A stretch of 64,000 bases of DNA from Bacillus sp. FJAT-27916 (GTDB lineage: Bacteria; Bacillota; Bacilli; Bacillales; Pradoshiaceae). Below, one piece after another: positions 1-8,653 of this stretch (position 1 is its first letter; every line of letters starts with the position of its first letter). The notes beneath the pieces are model-generated. The model was not told where the DNA came from. It worked only from the letters and a program-made list of their open reading frames with translations, and ran no database searches. The position numbers and the translations under genes are program-made. The stretch covers positions 383,287 to 447,286 of the forward strand of contig NZ_LFZV01000001.1 in assembly GCF_001183965.1 (NCBI RefSeq), in the 5' to 3' direction.

Positions 1-1125
1 ATAATGCATCAAAACAGCTCCCACTAACCGAAACGCAGATTGGGTGTTTGGAAAAATCCGTATGACCTTTTCTCTTCTGCGGACTTCCTGATTTAGTCGT
101 TCCAGTGAGTTTGTACTGCGGATATGAGGATGCATCTTCGCGGGATGACTCATGTATTGGATGGTATCTTCATATCCATCATCAAGTATTTCCAGGGCCT
201 TTTCATACTTAGGTTCGTCACTAAATTGCTTCATTAATTCCTCCTTGAAACGCCGGCTATCCTCTATTTTTACAGCTCCGAATACTCGCTTGATCATGCT
301 CCGTATTTCTTCCGAATTCTTTTTGGGAAGCTTCTCGATTATGTTGCGCTTAAAATGGACATTACATCTTTGCCAGCTAGTCCCAATGAACTCACGCTGG
401 ATGGCTTTCTGTAAGCCCTGATGTGCATCGGAAATCACGAGTTTTGGGGATTGGAGACCACGAGATTTAAGCTGTTGGAAAAATCTCGACCAACTTTCGA
501 AGCTTTCCACATGATCTATGCTCAAGCCGAGGATTTCCCTTTTGTTTTTCTCCGTTATAGCTGTCGCTATATAGACAGCTTTTGATACAACCCGATGGTT
601 TTCCCGCACTTTAATGTACATGGCATCCACGAAAAGATAAGGATAATAATCCATATTTAATGGTCTATTTGCCCACTCGTTCACAACGGGATCCAACTTT
701 TGAGTAAGAGAAGAAACAAATGATTTAGAGACACTTTCACCGCAAAGCTGTTCGATGATATGTGTCACCTTACGGGTAGAGACTCCATTGATCACCATTT
801 CCAGCATGGATAAGATGAAGGCTTGGTCACAACGAGCATATTTCTCGAAGACCGTAGGGGAGAAGTCACCACTTCGAGTTCTGGGAACCCTCAACTCAAG
901 CTTGCCGATACTCATCGTCAACTCACGATCATAGTAGCCGTTTCGAAAATCACGTCGCTGGTTGGTGCGCTCATAAGCCGAGGCTTGGATGAACTCATCT
1001 CTCTCTTTCTCCATGTACTCGTTTAAGACCAATACAACCGCCGATTTAATGACAGTATCTAGATTAGAATTAATAACGGATTCTTTTAAAATGTCCATAT
1101 CAAGGTTAAACTGTAACTGAGTCAT
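1..1125 (-). CDS. IS256-family transposase, 3' end outside window
   Basis: DDE-type mutator transposase that catalyses cut/copy-and-paste movement of its element. It starts at the ATG at 1125 on the minus strand; 375 codons are present of the 388 seen in the complete copy at 42624-43790. Family landmarks are visible: the segment with SDAHQGL, followed by WQRCNVHF and a C-terminal SLERLNQEVRRR block. No internal stop or frameshift is seen, so the element is probably active or recently active. Confidence 0.92.
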   Translation of the reverse strand, partial: MTQLQFNLDMDILKESVINSNLDTVIKSAVVLVLNEYMEKERDEFIQASAYERTNQRRDFRNGYYDRELTMSIGKLELRVPRTRSGDFSPTVFEKYARCDQAFILSMLEMVINGVSTRKVTHIIEQLCGESVSKSFVSSLTQKLDPVVNEWANRPLNMDYYPYLFVDAMYIKVRENHRVVSKAVYIATAITEKNKREILGLSIDHVESFESWSRFFQQLKSRGLQSPKLVISDAHQGLQKAIQREFIGTSWQRCNVHFKRNIIEKLPKKNSEEIRSMIKRVFGAVKIEDSRRFKEELMKQFSDEPKYEKALEILDDGYEDTIQYMSHPAKMHPHIRSTNSLERLNQEVRRREKVIRIFPNTQSAFRLVGAVLMHY

Positions 1126-1225
1126 TTATATTCCTCTTTTCCACTAATTTTTCGTAGCTGAAAACAGTGTTGCCAAGAGTGAATAAAATGACTCTCTTTT
1201 TTTACACAATTATATGGACTTAATC
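1..1225 (-). mobile_element. IS256-family insertion sequence, copy 1 (cut by window start)
   Basis: Positions 1-1225 match 42666-43890 without a difference that I found when comparing by eye. The common sequence stops at 1225, which is the same inner end (right terminal repeat) as the complete copy. The left end, with the last 13 codons of the transposase and the left terminal repeat, lies outside the window. Both copies have the same orientation. The family is assigned from the transposase (Transposase_mut type). The target duplication of this copy cannot be verified because only one flank is present. Confidence 0.92.
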
Positions 1226-1354
1226 AGCTGATGGTATTTTTGAAGGGAAATGAAGATTTTTTAAGTGGATTTTTGTTACAATTTCTTTCATTACGCTGTT
1301 TTGATATTAAGGCCTCCTCTGGGGAGCATCAGATTTTCTAACCTAGGCTATTCT

Positions 1355-1495
1355 TGGTTGGCAGTATCGCTCTTAACCTAGAGTTTTCGCCCATACCGCA
1401 GCCGTTCCGCCCATACTCCAACAATTTCGCCCTTAAACAAGCAAAAATGGCCCTTAAACTAAGGAATCCTGAAAATATTTATTTAAAAAAGAAGA
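1355..1495. repeat. Degenerate 20-bp direct repeat array (array 1)
   Basis: Five units share a core close to TTCGCCCWTAAAC with non-conserved spacers. The CGC (or equivalent) of each unit falls at about 1368, 1388, 1408, 1428 and 1449, so the period is 20-21 bp. The array ends in AATCCTGAA, followed within 20 bp by AAAAAAGAAGACC. The same core, period and closing sequence recur at 43900-44075. No dyad symmetry is evident within a unit, and no open frame is supported. The rest of 1226-1630 holds no recognisable gene. Confidence 0.7.
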
Positions 1496-1630
1496 CCGGG
1501 CAGCTCGAGAAGAGTAAAAAGAAAAAGTTAACGGTTTTTCTAAGGGATTGCCTGCAAAAACCTCTCGAATTACGCCATTTTGATTTTACCTATTGCCTGC
1601 TGAGATGATATAGAAAGCCATTCTAGCAGA

Positions 1631-1668
1631 AAAACACCCGGTGCCATCATCAGCACCGGGTGTTTTTT
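1631..1668 (-). terminator. Rho-independent terminator of the M6 protease gene
   Basis: Perfect 10-bp inverted repeat ACACCCGGTGC/GCACCGGGTGT with A and T tracts on both sides, directly after the protease stop codon. It can act on both strands. Confidence 0.85.
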
Positions 1669-1670
1669 CA

Positions 1671-4043
1671 TTAATTTTTCTTTACGACAATCTTACCAAC
1701 GGAGTGGTCTTTGCTTTGGTTGACGACCTCGATCTTGAGACCGTATGTCGGGACGTTTCGTCCAGCATCAGGAAGATGCGGATTAAGGTAGTTTTTGCTG
1801 TCGTCGAAGATAGGGTAGGCTTTTGTGTCATTGTCTGTCATGGTTAAGCCAGTAAGGCTTGTGTAATCGATGAACATTTTGTCTGGCTTGGTTAAGCGGA
1901 ACGCAGCATCGTGAATTTGGTAGCGTGTTGCTGCGATTGAGTTATCACTCCATTTGATGGCGCCTTGGTCAGCGTCCACGACTCCTAGATAGCCTTCTCC
2001 TGGATGTTTACCTGTCCAGTTGTCAGAATAGCTGTCATCGACATACCATACGACCATGCCGCCGTCATATTTCATAAGGGATTTGCCGCGTTTAATGTTA
2101 GCAAGTCCAGTGTCGACACCTTTATGGTTTCTCCATTCTACTAGGTAGTAGTGATCGCTTGCGAATTTACCTTCATCTTTCTTGAATCCTGCAAGGGTAA
2201 AGGCAGAATTCGCTCCATCTGCATTATCAGCTAAAATTTGTGTGCCATCAGCTGTGATTACGATATCGTCTACGTAGTAGCCGACGTCAATGGCTGCGAC
2301 ATCTGTCCAGTAGTTGAAACGAAGGTCAATTTTCTTACCGGCATAGGCAGAGAGGTCGAAAATTCCGTCAACCCATCCATTTGATGTGCCAGTAATCCCG
2401 TTTCCTGGGTTTTGGTTATTCGGATTTGCTGTAGTGGTGATGTTGCCAGGAATGGTCTCCCAAGTGCTGCTGCCGCTTTCTTTTACTTGAATGGAGCCGT
2501 AATCCCAGTCCTGTTCAATTTGATACCAGATTTTAAAGGATAATTGAGCGGATGATTTACCTGTCAAATCAAGGGCTGTTGACATGGAATTATCCAGGTT
2601 ATTGCCTTTGCCGCTATAGTACTCGTATTGTCCGCTGTATGGCGTATTTACCTTTGTCAGTTTATCCGGCAAGTTGATTTTCAAGGCATCCAAATTCGTG
2701 CCCTTTGAATTGGCTTGGTCAAGCAAATATTGTGTGCCCTTTTTGTTTAGGTCCGCAATGTCTATTTCTTCATATTTTAGCCAGTTGCTGTTTTGTTTGC
2801 TTTGCAGGTATTCTTTAGCATATGGGCTGAATCCGGTTGGCTCTGTACCTGGAATCTTACCTGCCCAAGAACCGCTTGCCATGATGGACCAGTAAGCAAC
2901 AGCCTCGCCTTGTCCGCTGTATTGCGTGTCATATTCATCCGGCAGGCCAAGATCATGTCCATATTCATGGGCGAATACGCCGGCTGCTCCGTCGATTGGC
3001 ATGATGGTGTAATCATAAGCGGCCATTTTGCCATTCCAGTATTCTACGTCTGTTTCCGTGTTTTCAATTGGGAATACTTTTCCTAGGTTCCAGCGGTGAG
3101 ACCAAATAGCATCTCCGCCAAGTGTTCCGCCGCCAGCTTCTTCACCGACACCAGAGTGGATGATCATTAAGTGGTCAACCATGCCGTCCGGCTCGCGTGT
3201 GTTTCCGTCGCCATCAAGGTCATAGCGGTCCTCTTGGTCATATTCGGATAAATCAATGTTCGGGTCCAGCGCCGCTGCTTCAAGTGCTTCTTTGACAAGG
3301 TCACGCGGATTTTGGTCACTGCCGTCAGGAGTTGGAACGTTGCCTCCGTAGTAGGCAGCAGGATACTTGGCTTGATACCAGCCGGCAACTTCGCCGTCAA
3401 CGGTATAGCTTCCGCCGGATTGCTGTTCATAGTATTGTTTCATAGAGATAAGTTTTTCGCCGTTTGGTCCCTTATAGCCTTTTTCGCCGAAAACCATATC
3501 CTCGTAATGTTCGTTTGGATAATCTTTATAATACATATCAGAGTCCTCTGGACGTACATTATTACGGGCATAATCAGGGAACTCAATGGCTAGGACTAGT
3601 ACTTTATCTTCTTGTACATCCCCGCGGTATTTTTCCTCTTTTACAGACTGGATTGGTTTGTTGTCAGGGTCTTTCCCTTTTCCTTTGGAGCCTTTGCCTT
3701 TTTTCTTATCCAGTTTCTTTTGAAGGGCTTTTCTTTCTTTATCGAATTCTTTGGAGTTATCCTTTTTCAGGCTTTTCTCCTTGTTTTTCAAGTACTTATC
3801 CAGCTGGGCTTGCTCCTCTTTCTTAGAGGCGTTTTTCTTGATATACCCTTCCTTTTTAAGCATCTTAATTAAGCGTTCCTCATTGGCGATGCTACGGTCG
3901 AATGGTCCGGATACATGCTCGTGCGTTTTTTCACTGGAGGCAGCTGTGTCAGCAAATGCTTGCTTTGTCATTGCTCCAGGTGCCCAGGTAGTGAGTGTCA
4001 AGGCGGCAGCAAAGGCGACAGTTAATAATGGTTTTGCACGCAA
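1671..4043 (-). CDS. Immune inhibitor A-type M6 metalloprotease
   Basis: Secreted zinc metalloprotease of peptidase family M6 (InhA of the Bacillus cereus group is the type member), which degrades host or environmental proteins. The 790-residue product has a signal peptide of about 31 residues ending AFA, a Lys/Glu-rich propeptide stretch (about residues 60-125), and the zinc site HEYGHDLGLPDEYD near residue 365, where the HExxH is intact. A C-terminal part of about 300 residues contains a MAM/carbohydrate-binding-like beta region (YYSGKGNNLDNSMST onward) and a further conserved InhA C-terminal domain. The start is a TTG at 4043 with an AGGGGGAA SD 8 nt upstream. It is followed by its own terminator and appears monocistronic. 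The symbol inhA fits, but I leave it blank because several paralogues exist in the family. Confidence 0.93.
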   Translation of the reverse strand: MRAKPLLTVAFAAALTLTTWAPGAMTKQAFADTAASSEKTHEHVSGPFDRSIANEERLIKMLKKEGYIKKNASKKEEQAQLDKYLKNKEKSLKKDNSKEFDKERKALQKKLDKKKGKGSKGKGKDPDNKPIQSVKEEKYRGDVQEDKVLVLAIEFPDYARNNVRPEDSDMYYKDYPNEHYEDMVFGEKGYKGPNGEKLISMKQYYEQQSGGSYTVDGEVAGWYQAKYPAAYYGGNVPTPDGSDQNPRDLVKEALEAAALDPNIDLSEYDQEDRYDLDGDGNTREPDGMVDHLMIIHSGVGEEAGGGTLGGDAIWSHRWNLGKVFPIENTETDVEYWNGKMAAYDYTIMPIDGAAGVFAHEYGHDLGLPDEYDTQYSGQGEAVAYWSIMASGSWAGKIPGTEPTGFSPYAKEYLQSKQNSNWLKYEEIDIADLNKKGTQYLLDQANSKGTNLDALKINLPDKLTKVNTPYSGQYEYYSGKGNNLDNSMSTALDLTGKSSAQLSFKIWYQIEQDWDYGSIQVKESGSSTWETIPGNITTTANPNNQNPGNGITGTSNGWVDGIFDLSAYAGKKIDLRFNYWTDVAAIDVGYYVDDIVITADGTQILADNADGANSAFTLAGFKKDEGKFASDHYYLVEWRNHKGVDTGLANIKRGKSLMKYDGGMVVWYVDDSYSDNWTGKHPGEGYLGVVDADQGAIKWSDNSIAATRYQIHDAAFRLTKPDKMFIDYTSLTGLTMTDNDTKAYPIFDDSKNYLNPHLPDAGRNVPTYGLKIEVVNQSKDHSVGKIVVKKN

Positions 4044-4184
4044 ATCAATTCCCCCTAATTTTTGTGTTGAATTCAGAATGTTAATATTCGAAGTTAATTG
4101 TCATAATTCCTCTAATTTTCCGAAAAATAGTGAAATAGTTCTTGGTAAGAGTATAGATATCGTGATTAAATACCTAATTAAAAT

Positions 4185-4220
4185 AAAAAAGGAGCCATCC
4201 AATCTGGGGATGGCTCCTTT
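4185..4220 (-). terminator. Rho-independent terminator of the antiporter gene
   Basis: Perfect 10-bp stem GGAGCCATCC/GGATGGCTCC with a 7-nt loop. The A-rich run on the plus strand gives a T-tract after the stem in the minus-strand transcript. Confidence 0.85.
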
Positions 4221-4229
4221 CATAAAGAT

Positions 4230-5624
4230 TTATCGAGTTGGTTTCTTTTTCATTAGGAACGGATATAAGACAAGCCCTAATCCGAAAAGTCCAATGCCTA
4301 GGAAGAAGGTCTTTAAGTCAGCTGTGCCTGTTTTAATAACCCAAAGAGAGTAAATCAAGGCTAGTACCGTGATGATGGTGTCGATTCTGCGTGAACGCTG
4401 CCGATTCTCATACGTTTCACCTGTGATGACCAGTTTCAACTGATAGATGACAGAGACCAAATAGGGAATCAAGTATGCTAGTGTCGCGACCACCATCGCA
4501 AATTGGTAGGCTTCCATGATTGTGCCTGAGATGGTTGCGAACAAGAAAAATTGCGTTAATAGATTGGTCACCGTTAAAGAGAATACTGGACTGCCTTTTT
4601 TATTTGTTTTGGCAAATGCAGCTGGGAACAGATTAGCCCTTGCTGCCTGATAAGGCACCTCTGAACTGACCACGATCCAACCGACAGTTGAACCGAAAAG
4701 GGAAACGAGGGCAAGTCCTGCCAGGATATAGGCTCCCTTCGTGCCGATGGCAACCTGAAGGGCATCAACAAGCGGCTTTTGTGATTGCTGAAGCTCCTCT
4801 TGAGAAAGGGCACCCATTGTCAATAAGGTGATGCCGACATAGATGGCAATAGCGATAATCAAGCCTGTGATAGTGGCTTTTTTAACATCTGATTGTGATT
4901 TAGCCCTGTTGGAGAGCATAACGGCTGCTTCAACGCCAATGAAGGCCCACAGGGTCGCTATCGCAGCTCCGTTTAATTGTCCGAGCAGGTTGCTGCTTGT
5001 TCCATCAGCCGTGATGAAATCTTTGCCGTTCAGCAGATTGGCTGAGTCAAAGATAAAGATAGTTGCGACAATGAATAAGGTGAAACCAATCACCTTAGTG
5101 ATGGTGGCGAGTAAATTCAATCTGCCGGCACTATTGAAGCTTTGGACAAGAATGTATTGAATACCCCAAAGCATGATTGAGCAGACCGCGAATGTTAAGA
5201 GCTTCCCTAACTCAAGCGTAAATGCACCTGCTGACCAGATGATTTTTTCACTGACCATGATTGGAAAGAAGGTAGACATATAGCCGGCAAATGATATGAT
5301 GACAGACGCAGTCGCTGCCCAGTTAGCTGCCCAATATCCCCAAGCAACCGCATAGCCTGCAATTTTGCCTGCCTTCGGTGATTTGAAGAATGCCTGTGCA
5401 TAGCTTTGCGGACCTGTCTTCAATTCCGGTTTGCGGATGGCGAGATTTCCGAATACGAGCGCAATCATCAGCACTCCGAACCCTGTCAACAGCCAGGCTA
5501 GTGTGGCTCCTGTTGGACTTGCTACTTTTGCTAGATTGGCCGGGAGCATGAAGATGCCGCCTCCGACCATATTTCCAACGACGAACATTGTTAAGATCCA
5601 AAAACCCCAATTTTTTTGATTCAT
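4230..5624 (-). CDS. APC-superfamily amino acid antiporter/permease (APA family)
   Basis: Integral membrane transporter of about 464 residues with roughly 12 hydrophobic segments. The N-terminal signature GNMVGGGIFMLPANLA, and the later GPQSYAQ, are typical of the basic amino acid/polyamine antiporter (APA) family, which includes arginine/ornithine, lysine and histidine/histamine exchangers. The true start is taken as the ATG at 5624, because GAGGAG lies 9 nt upstream and the family begins with MNQKNWGFW-like sequence; an in-frame upstream extension to 5696 would run through the leader hairpins. Upstream lies a His-rich leader peptide (5751-5795) and attenuator-like hairpins, which suggests that histidine availability controls it. 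Substrate assignment to histidine is inference from that leader; the sequence alone only supports a basic amino acid antiporter. Confidence 0.85.
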   Translation of the reverse strand: MNQKNWGFWILTMFVVGNMVGGGIFMLPANLAKVASPTGATLAWLLTGFGVLMIALVFGNLAIRKPELKTGPQSYAQAFFKSPKAGKIAGYAVAWGYWAANWAATASVIISFAGYMSTFFPIMVSEKIIWSAGAFTLELGKLLTFAVCSIMLWGIQYILVQSFNSAGRLNLLATITKVIGFTLFIVATIFIFDSANLLNGKDFITADGTSSNLLGQLNGAAIATLWAFIGVEAAVMLSNRAKSQSDVKKATITGLIIAIAIYVGITLLTMGALSQEELQQSQKPLVDALQVAIGTKGAYILAGLALVSLFGSTVGWIVVSSEVPYQAARANLFPAAFAKTNKKGSPVFSLTVTNLLTQFFLFATISGTIMEAYQFAMVVATLAYLIPYLVSVIYQLKLVITGETYENRQRSRRIDTIITVLALIYSLWVIKTGTADLKTFFLGIGLFGLGLVLYPFLMKKKPTR

Positions 5625-5656
5625 GCTGTATTTCTCCTCTGTGTATAAAAGTAAAC

Positions 5657-5753
5657 GTAAAAACCCATGCAGACATCTTTCCGCACGGGTAATCATCCAA
5701 TGCGGGCGCGGGTAAATGACCCGTGCCCATGATTTATATGAGCATAAGGGTCA
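5657..5753 (-). promoter_or_regulatory. Candidate attenuator with mutually exclusive hairpins
   Basis: Read on the minus strand after the leader peptide, five segments appear: TGACCC (5753-5748, overlapping the leader stop codon), GGGCACGGGTCA (5728-5717), ACCCGCGCCC (5713-5704), ACCCGTGC (5690-5683) and GCATGGGT followed by a T run (5670-5659). Segment 4 pairs with segment 5 over 8 bp to give a terminator. Segment 4 can instead pair perfectly with GCACGGGT of segment 2, an antiterminator. Segment 2 can also pair with segment 3 (9 of 10 bp) or with segment 1 (6 bp). The presence of alternatives is directly seen; which form accompanies ribosome stalling is not resolved here. Confidence 0.6.
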
Positions 5754-5795
5754 GCTGTTATGATGATGTCGATGTCGGCATATTTGCTTGAACAT
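5751..5795 (-). CDS. His-rich 14-residue leader peptide
   Basis: A short open frame ATG to TGA reads MFKQICRHRHHHNS, with four His codons in five positions interrupted by one Arg. It has a good SD (AAGGAG, 8 nt upstream) and lies about 125 nt before the antiporter start, directly before a set of alternative hairpins ending in a terminator. By analogy with his-operon leader peptides of enterobacteria, ribosome stalling at the His run when charged tRNA-His is scarce would change the folding downstream. A possible promoter is TTTACC-17-TAGTAT further upstream. Coding status of so short a frame rests on the SD and on the His run. Confidence 0.6.
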   Translation of the reverse strand: MFKQICRHRHHHNS

Positions 5796-5904
5796 AATCA
5801 GCACTCCTTAAAAGGTAGATTGTAAGTATGGTTTATACTAACATGTATCTTTATTTTGGTAAAGTGATAAACTATTAGAGAAGTAAACTGAGGAGCGGAG
5901 GCAT

Positions 5905-5950
5905 TAAAAAAAGCAGGCAGGAAATCCGGTTAGATTTCCTGTCTGCTTCT
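5905..5950 (-). terminator. Rho-independent terminator of clpP
   Basis: Stem AGCAGGCAGGAAAT/ATTTCCTGTCTGCT (14 bp with one G-T pair) with an 8-nt loop and a T run on the minus strand, 15 nt after the clpP stop. Confidence 0.85.
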
Positions 5951-5965
5951 TAGAATCAAAATTGA

Positions 5966-6574
5966 TTAGTCGTTTTTCTTGGCAGCGTCTGTTACGTTGC
6001 GAGTGATGATGCGGTCTACAAGACCATATTCAAGGGCGCGGTCAGCTGTCATGAAGTTGTCACGCTCTGTATCACGCTGAATCGTTTCAAGTGATTGACC
6101 TGTACGTTCAGCTAGAATTTGGTTTAAGCGCTCACGCATGAAGAGAATGCGTTTAGCGGCGATTTCGATTTCAGTCGCTTGGCCTTGCGCTCCTCCAAGC
6201 GGTTGGTGAATCATGACTTCACTATTAGGAAGGGCAAAACGTTTGCCTTTCTCACCAGCAGCAAGAAGGAAAGCACCCATGGATGCTGCCATACCGATAC
6301 AGATAGTGGAGACTTGCGGTTTGATGTACTGCATTGTATCATAGATCGCCATACCAGCTGTAATGCTTCCGCCAGGGCTGTTAATGTATAGGTAAATGTC
6401 TTTTTCCGGGTTTTCTGTTTCCAGGAATAGAAGCTGTGCAACGATGGAGTTAGCCACATTGTCATCGATGGCGCTTCCAAGCATGATAATACGGTCTTTA
6501 AGCAAGCGGGAATAAATATCGTAAGCACGTTCCCCGCGGTTTGTTTGTTCAATGACTGTAGGGATTAAATTCAT
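5966..6574 (-). CDS. clpP: ATP-dependent Clp protease proteolytic subunit ClpP
   Basis: Serine protease subunit that forms the double-heptamer chamber used by ClpX, ClpC and ClpE for regulated proteolysis in the cytoplasm. The 202-residue length is standard. The catalytic triad is visible: Ser in GMAASMGA (about residue 98), His in MIHQPLGG (about 123) and Asp in ERDNFM (about 172). An SD (GGAGGAG) precedes the ATG at 6574. Upstream lie a promoter and a CtsR heptad repeat, as expected for class III heat-shock control. It is monocistronic. Confidence 0.98.
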   Translation of the reverse strand: MNLIPTVIEQTNRGERAYDIYSRLLKDRIIMLGSAIDDNVANSIVAQLLFLETENPEKDIYLYINSPGGSITAGMAIYDTMQYIKPQVSTICIGMAASMGAFLLAAGEKGKRFALPNSEVMIHQPLGGAQGQATEIEIAAKRILFMRERLNQILAERTGQSLETIQRDTERDNFMTADRALEYGLVDRIITRNVTDAAKKND

Positions 6575-6624
6575 TAGTTTCTCCTCCTTTATGTATTAAA
6601 ACATATTCACTTCGTGTTTTTATC

Positions 6625-6656
6625 ATACACCTTTTGGTCAATAAAGGTCAAACAAA
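6625..6656 (-). promoter_or_regulatory. clpP promoter with CtsR operator
   Basis: On the minus strand TTGACC and TATGAT are 18 bp apart, a sigma-A promoter. Plus-strand positions 6636-6652 read GGTCAAT-AAA-GGTCAAA, which matches the CtsR heptad tandem repeat (RGTCAAA-NAN-RGTCAAA) with one mismatch and covers the -35 region. CtsR repression of clpP under non-stress conditions is therefore likely. Confidence 0.8.
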
Positions 6657-6829
6657 AGACGCATGATGAAGATATTTTCGGAAAAATTCATGGCAGGGTT
6701 AGGTCTTTCCTCGGGTTATGTATGGGAAAGTTTCAAATAGAGAAGAGACTACACGCCAACATTTCATGAAAGTTTCCTGCTAACCATCTTACCCAAGTTT
6801 TAGTATTGTAAACCTTCACATGATTGTTC

Positions 6830-6858
6830 TTGCCAAATCGATTGATGTTCATTATAAT
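6830..6858 (+). promoter_or_regulatory. Sigma-A promoter of tRNA-Arg
   Basis: TTGCCA and a perfect TATAAT separated by 17 bp, ending 23 bp before the mature tRNA. The rest of 6653-6829 holds no gene that I can support. Confidence 0.75.
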
Positions 6859-6881
6859 ATATTTTTGTAGGCTAACATTTT

Positions 6882-6953
6882 GCCCTTGTAGTTTAACGGA
6901 TAAAACACAAGATTCCGGTTCTTGAGCTGGGGGTTCGATTCCCTCCAAGGGCG
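6882..6953 (+). tRNA. tRNA-Arg (anticodon CCG)
   Basis: Cloverleaf is complete: acceptor GCCCTTG (6882-6888) pairs with CAAGGGC (6946-6952), anticodon stem CAAGA/TCTTG encloses the loop TTCCGGT, so the anticodon is CCG (reads CGG), and the T-loop is TTCGATT. The discriminator base is G. CCA is not encoded. It is a single tRNA gene with its own promoter and terminator. Confidence 0.93.
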
Positions 6954-6972
6954 TACCGGTTATGCAAGAGAG

Positions 6973-7004
6973 GCTCTTCAAGCAATTGCTTGAAGAGCTT
7001 TTTT
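6973..7004 (+). terminator. Rho-independent terminator after tRNA-Arg
   Basis: Perfect 11-bp stem GCTCTTCAAGC/GCTTGAAGAGC, loop AATT, followed by T6. Between here and the rpoN SD (7295) no gene is seen. Confidence 0.88.
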
Positions 7005-7308
7005 GTTTTCTCTCTCATATTGATAGTAGGACAGGTACAAATATATGGGGTGATCCGGGCGCGTCGACGATAATGGAACCGAGGTGTTCTGCGCTTATAA
7101 CTTCTCAGGTAGATGCCAGAGTATGCAGTGCAGTCTAATTTTCGGGACTGGTCTTAAATGGAGGCTGCCATAATTTTTATTGACACAACCGGTGGAGAGG
7201 TAATTTCTTTTGTAACTTATTATCCCAAAATCCCCAATCTTTCCCTTGCTCAAATAGATACCATTCACTACTATTAAAGTAAGTACTATGAGGCAGGAGG
7301 CGAGGTTG

Positions 7309-8595
7309 TTGAAGATGGAGATGGGATTGTTTCAACAGCAGAGCTTGAAGCTGGCGATGACGCCGGAGTTGAGCCAGGCAATTATGCTTCTGCAGTATCC
7401 AGCCATTGAACTAACCGCTTTTATGGAGAGCAAGGCACTCGATAATCCATTGATTGAAGTGGAGAGCGGATATGAGCCGCCCAGCGGCCGCAAGCATGGG
7501 GATATGTCATGGATCAATCAAATCAGTGATGACCGTCCTGGCTTACATGCCTATTTAAAGGGGCAGATTCCTTTTAAGGTAATGGATGCCAAAGAGCAAA
7601 AAGTACTGAATTATATGATTGATAATATTGATGATAATGGATATTTAAGGCTTACCTACGAGGAGGTCAATGCGGTTTTCCCTGTTCAGAAGGCTGAATG
7701 GGAAGTAGCCAAGACCATTCTTCAGACGTTAGATCCTGCAGGAGTAGGAGCAGAGAGCCTTAGTGAATGCCTGCTTATCCAAGCACGAAGGAATAAAAAT
7801 GAAAGCGCTTTATTAAAGGTTTTGCTGACAGATTATTTCACATCATTTGTAGAGAAGAGATGGAAGGAGCTATCAAGAACACTTGATGTGCCAGTCGTGG
7901 AGATTCAGCGTATCTTTGATCAAATACAGGCTTATAATCCGCGTCCTGGAGCAGCATTTGGCTCTGAGCGCTCCCAGTATACGCTGCCGGATGTAAGGGT
8001 CTTTCCATCAAAGGGCAAGCTCATAGCAGAGATTGTCGAGTCTTGTCGAGTGAGGATAAGGGAATTTGCCATTGGGATTGAGGGGCAGCAGGATGAGGCG
8101 GCCATGCGTTATATCCATCAGAAACGGATGGAGTATAAGTGGCTGCAAAAGGCGATTCAACAAAGAAATGAAACACTTCTTCATGTGACAAATGCCATAA
8201 TTGAAAAGCAGATTGAGTATTTTGTCACAGGCAAAACGGATTTCATAAAACCACTTGTGATGAAGGATATTGCTGAGCTTATTGGGATGCATGAGTCAAC
8301 CGTGAGCAGAGCCGTTCGTGATAAGATGATGGAAACGCCATTTGGGATCATCCCGATGAGGATGTTTTTCTCAGCTGGGCTGCAAACAGAACAGAGTGCT
8401 GATGCATCCGCTTTAAAGGTAAAGAAGGAAATCGAGAATTTAATCGCTTTAGAGGAGAAGGAGGCACCGTTGTCTGATCAGGCTATTGCCGACGAGCTGA
8501 AACAAAACCGGGGCATTGTCATTTCAAGAAGAACGGTTGCTAAATATAGGGAACAAATGAGAATTCCTTCCTCTTCGAAAAGAAGACGTTATTAA
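7309..8595 (+). CDS. rpoN: RNA polymerase sigma-54 factor (SigL)
   Basis: Sigma-54 directs RNA polymerase to -24/-12 promoters that need an AAA+ activator. The product has the Gln-rich N-terminal activator region (GLFQQQSLKLAMTPELSQAI), the core-binding region, the helix-turn-helix region and the C-terminal RpoN box (RRTVAKYREQMRIPSS, near the end). Its size of about 428 residues is normal. The start is uncertain: AGGAGG at 7295-7300 is 8 nt before a TTG at 7309 and 14 nt before an ATG at 7315, while the ATG at 7288 lies upstream of that SD. I choose 7309. In Bacillus, sigL sits just upstream of the cggR operon, as here. Confidence 0.93.
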   Translation: MKMEMGLFQQQSLKLAMTPELSQAIMLLQYPAIELTAFMESKALDNPLIEVESGYEPPSGRKHGDMSWINQISDDRPGLHAYLKGQIPFKVMDAKEQKVLNYMIDNIDDNGYLRLTYEEVNAVFPVQKAEWEVAKTILQTLDPAGVGAESLSECLLIQARRNKNESALLKVLLTDYFTSFVEKRWKELSRTLDVPVVEIQRIFDQIQAYNPRPGAAFGSERSQYTLPDVRVFPSKGKLIAEIVESCRVRIREFAIGIEGQQDEAAMRYIHQKRMEYKWLQKAIQQRNETLLHVTNAIIEKQIEYFVTGKTDFIKPLVMKDIAELIGMHESTVSRAVRDKMMETPFGIIPMRMFFSAGLQTEQSADASALKVKKEIENLIALEEKEAPLSDQAIADELKQNRGIVISRRTVAKYREQMRIPSSSKRRRY

Positions 8596-8653
8596 TAGGA
8601 ATATTCGGGGTATATAGAAAACTACATTTATTAAGAGACAGGTGGTTAGTATT

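Noticed and set aside
1355-1495. Regularly spaced repeats as a CRISPR array
   Set aside because: The units are 12-13 bp, degenerate, with 7-9 bp spacers, and there are no cas genes. CRISPR repeats are longer and nearly identical.
3751-4353. Plus-strand frame across the protease start
   Set aside because: Antisense to the Lys-rich propeptide of the M6 protease and to a terminator; shadow frame.
6733-6981. Reading frame antisense to the tRNA-Arg gene
   Set aside because: It covers a tRNA on the opposite strand and has no SD or coding signal.
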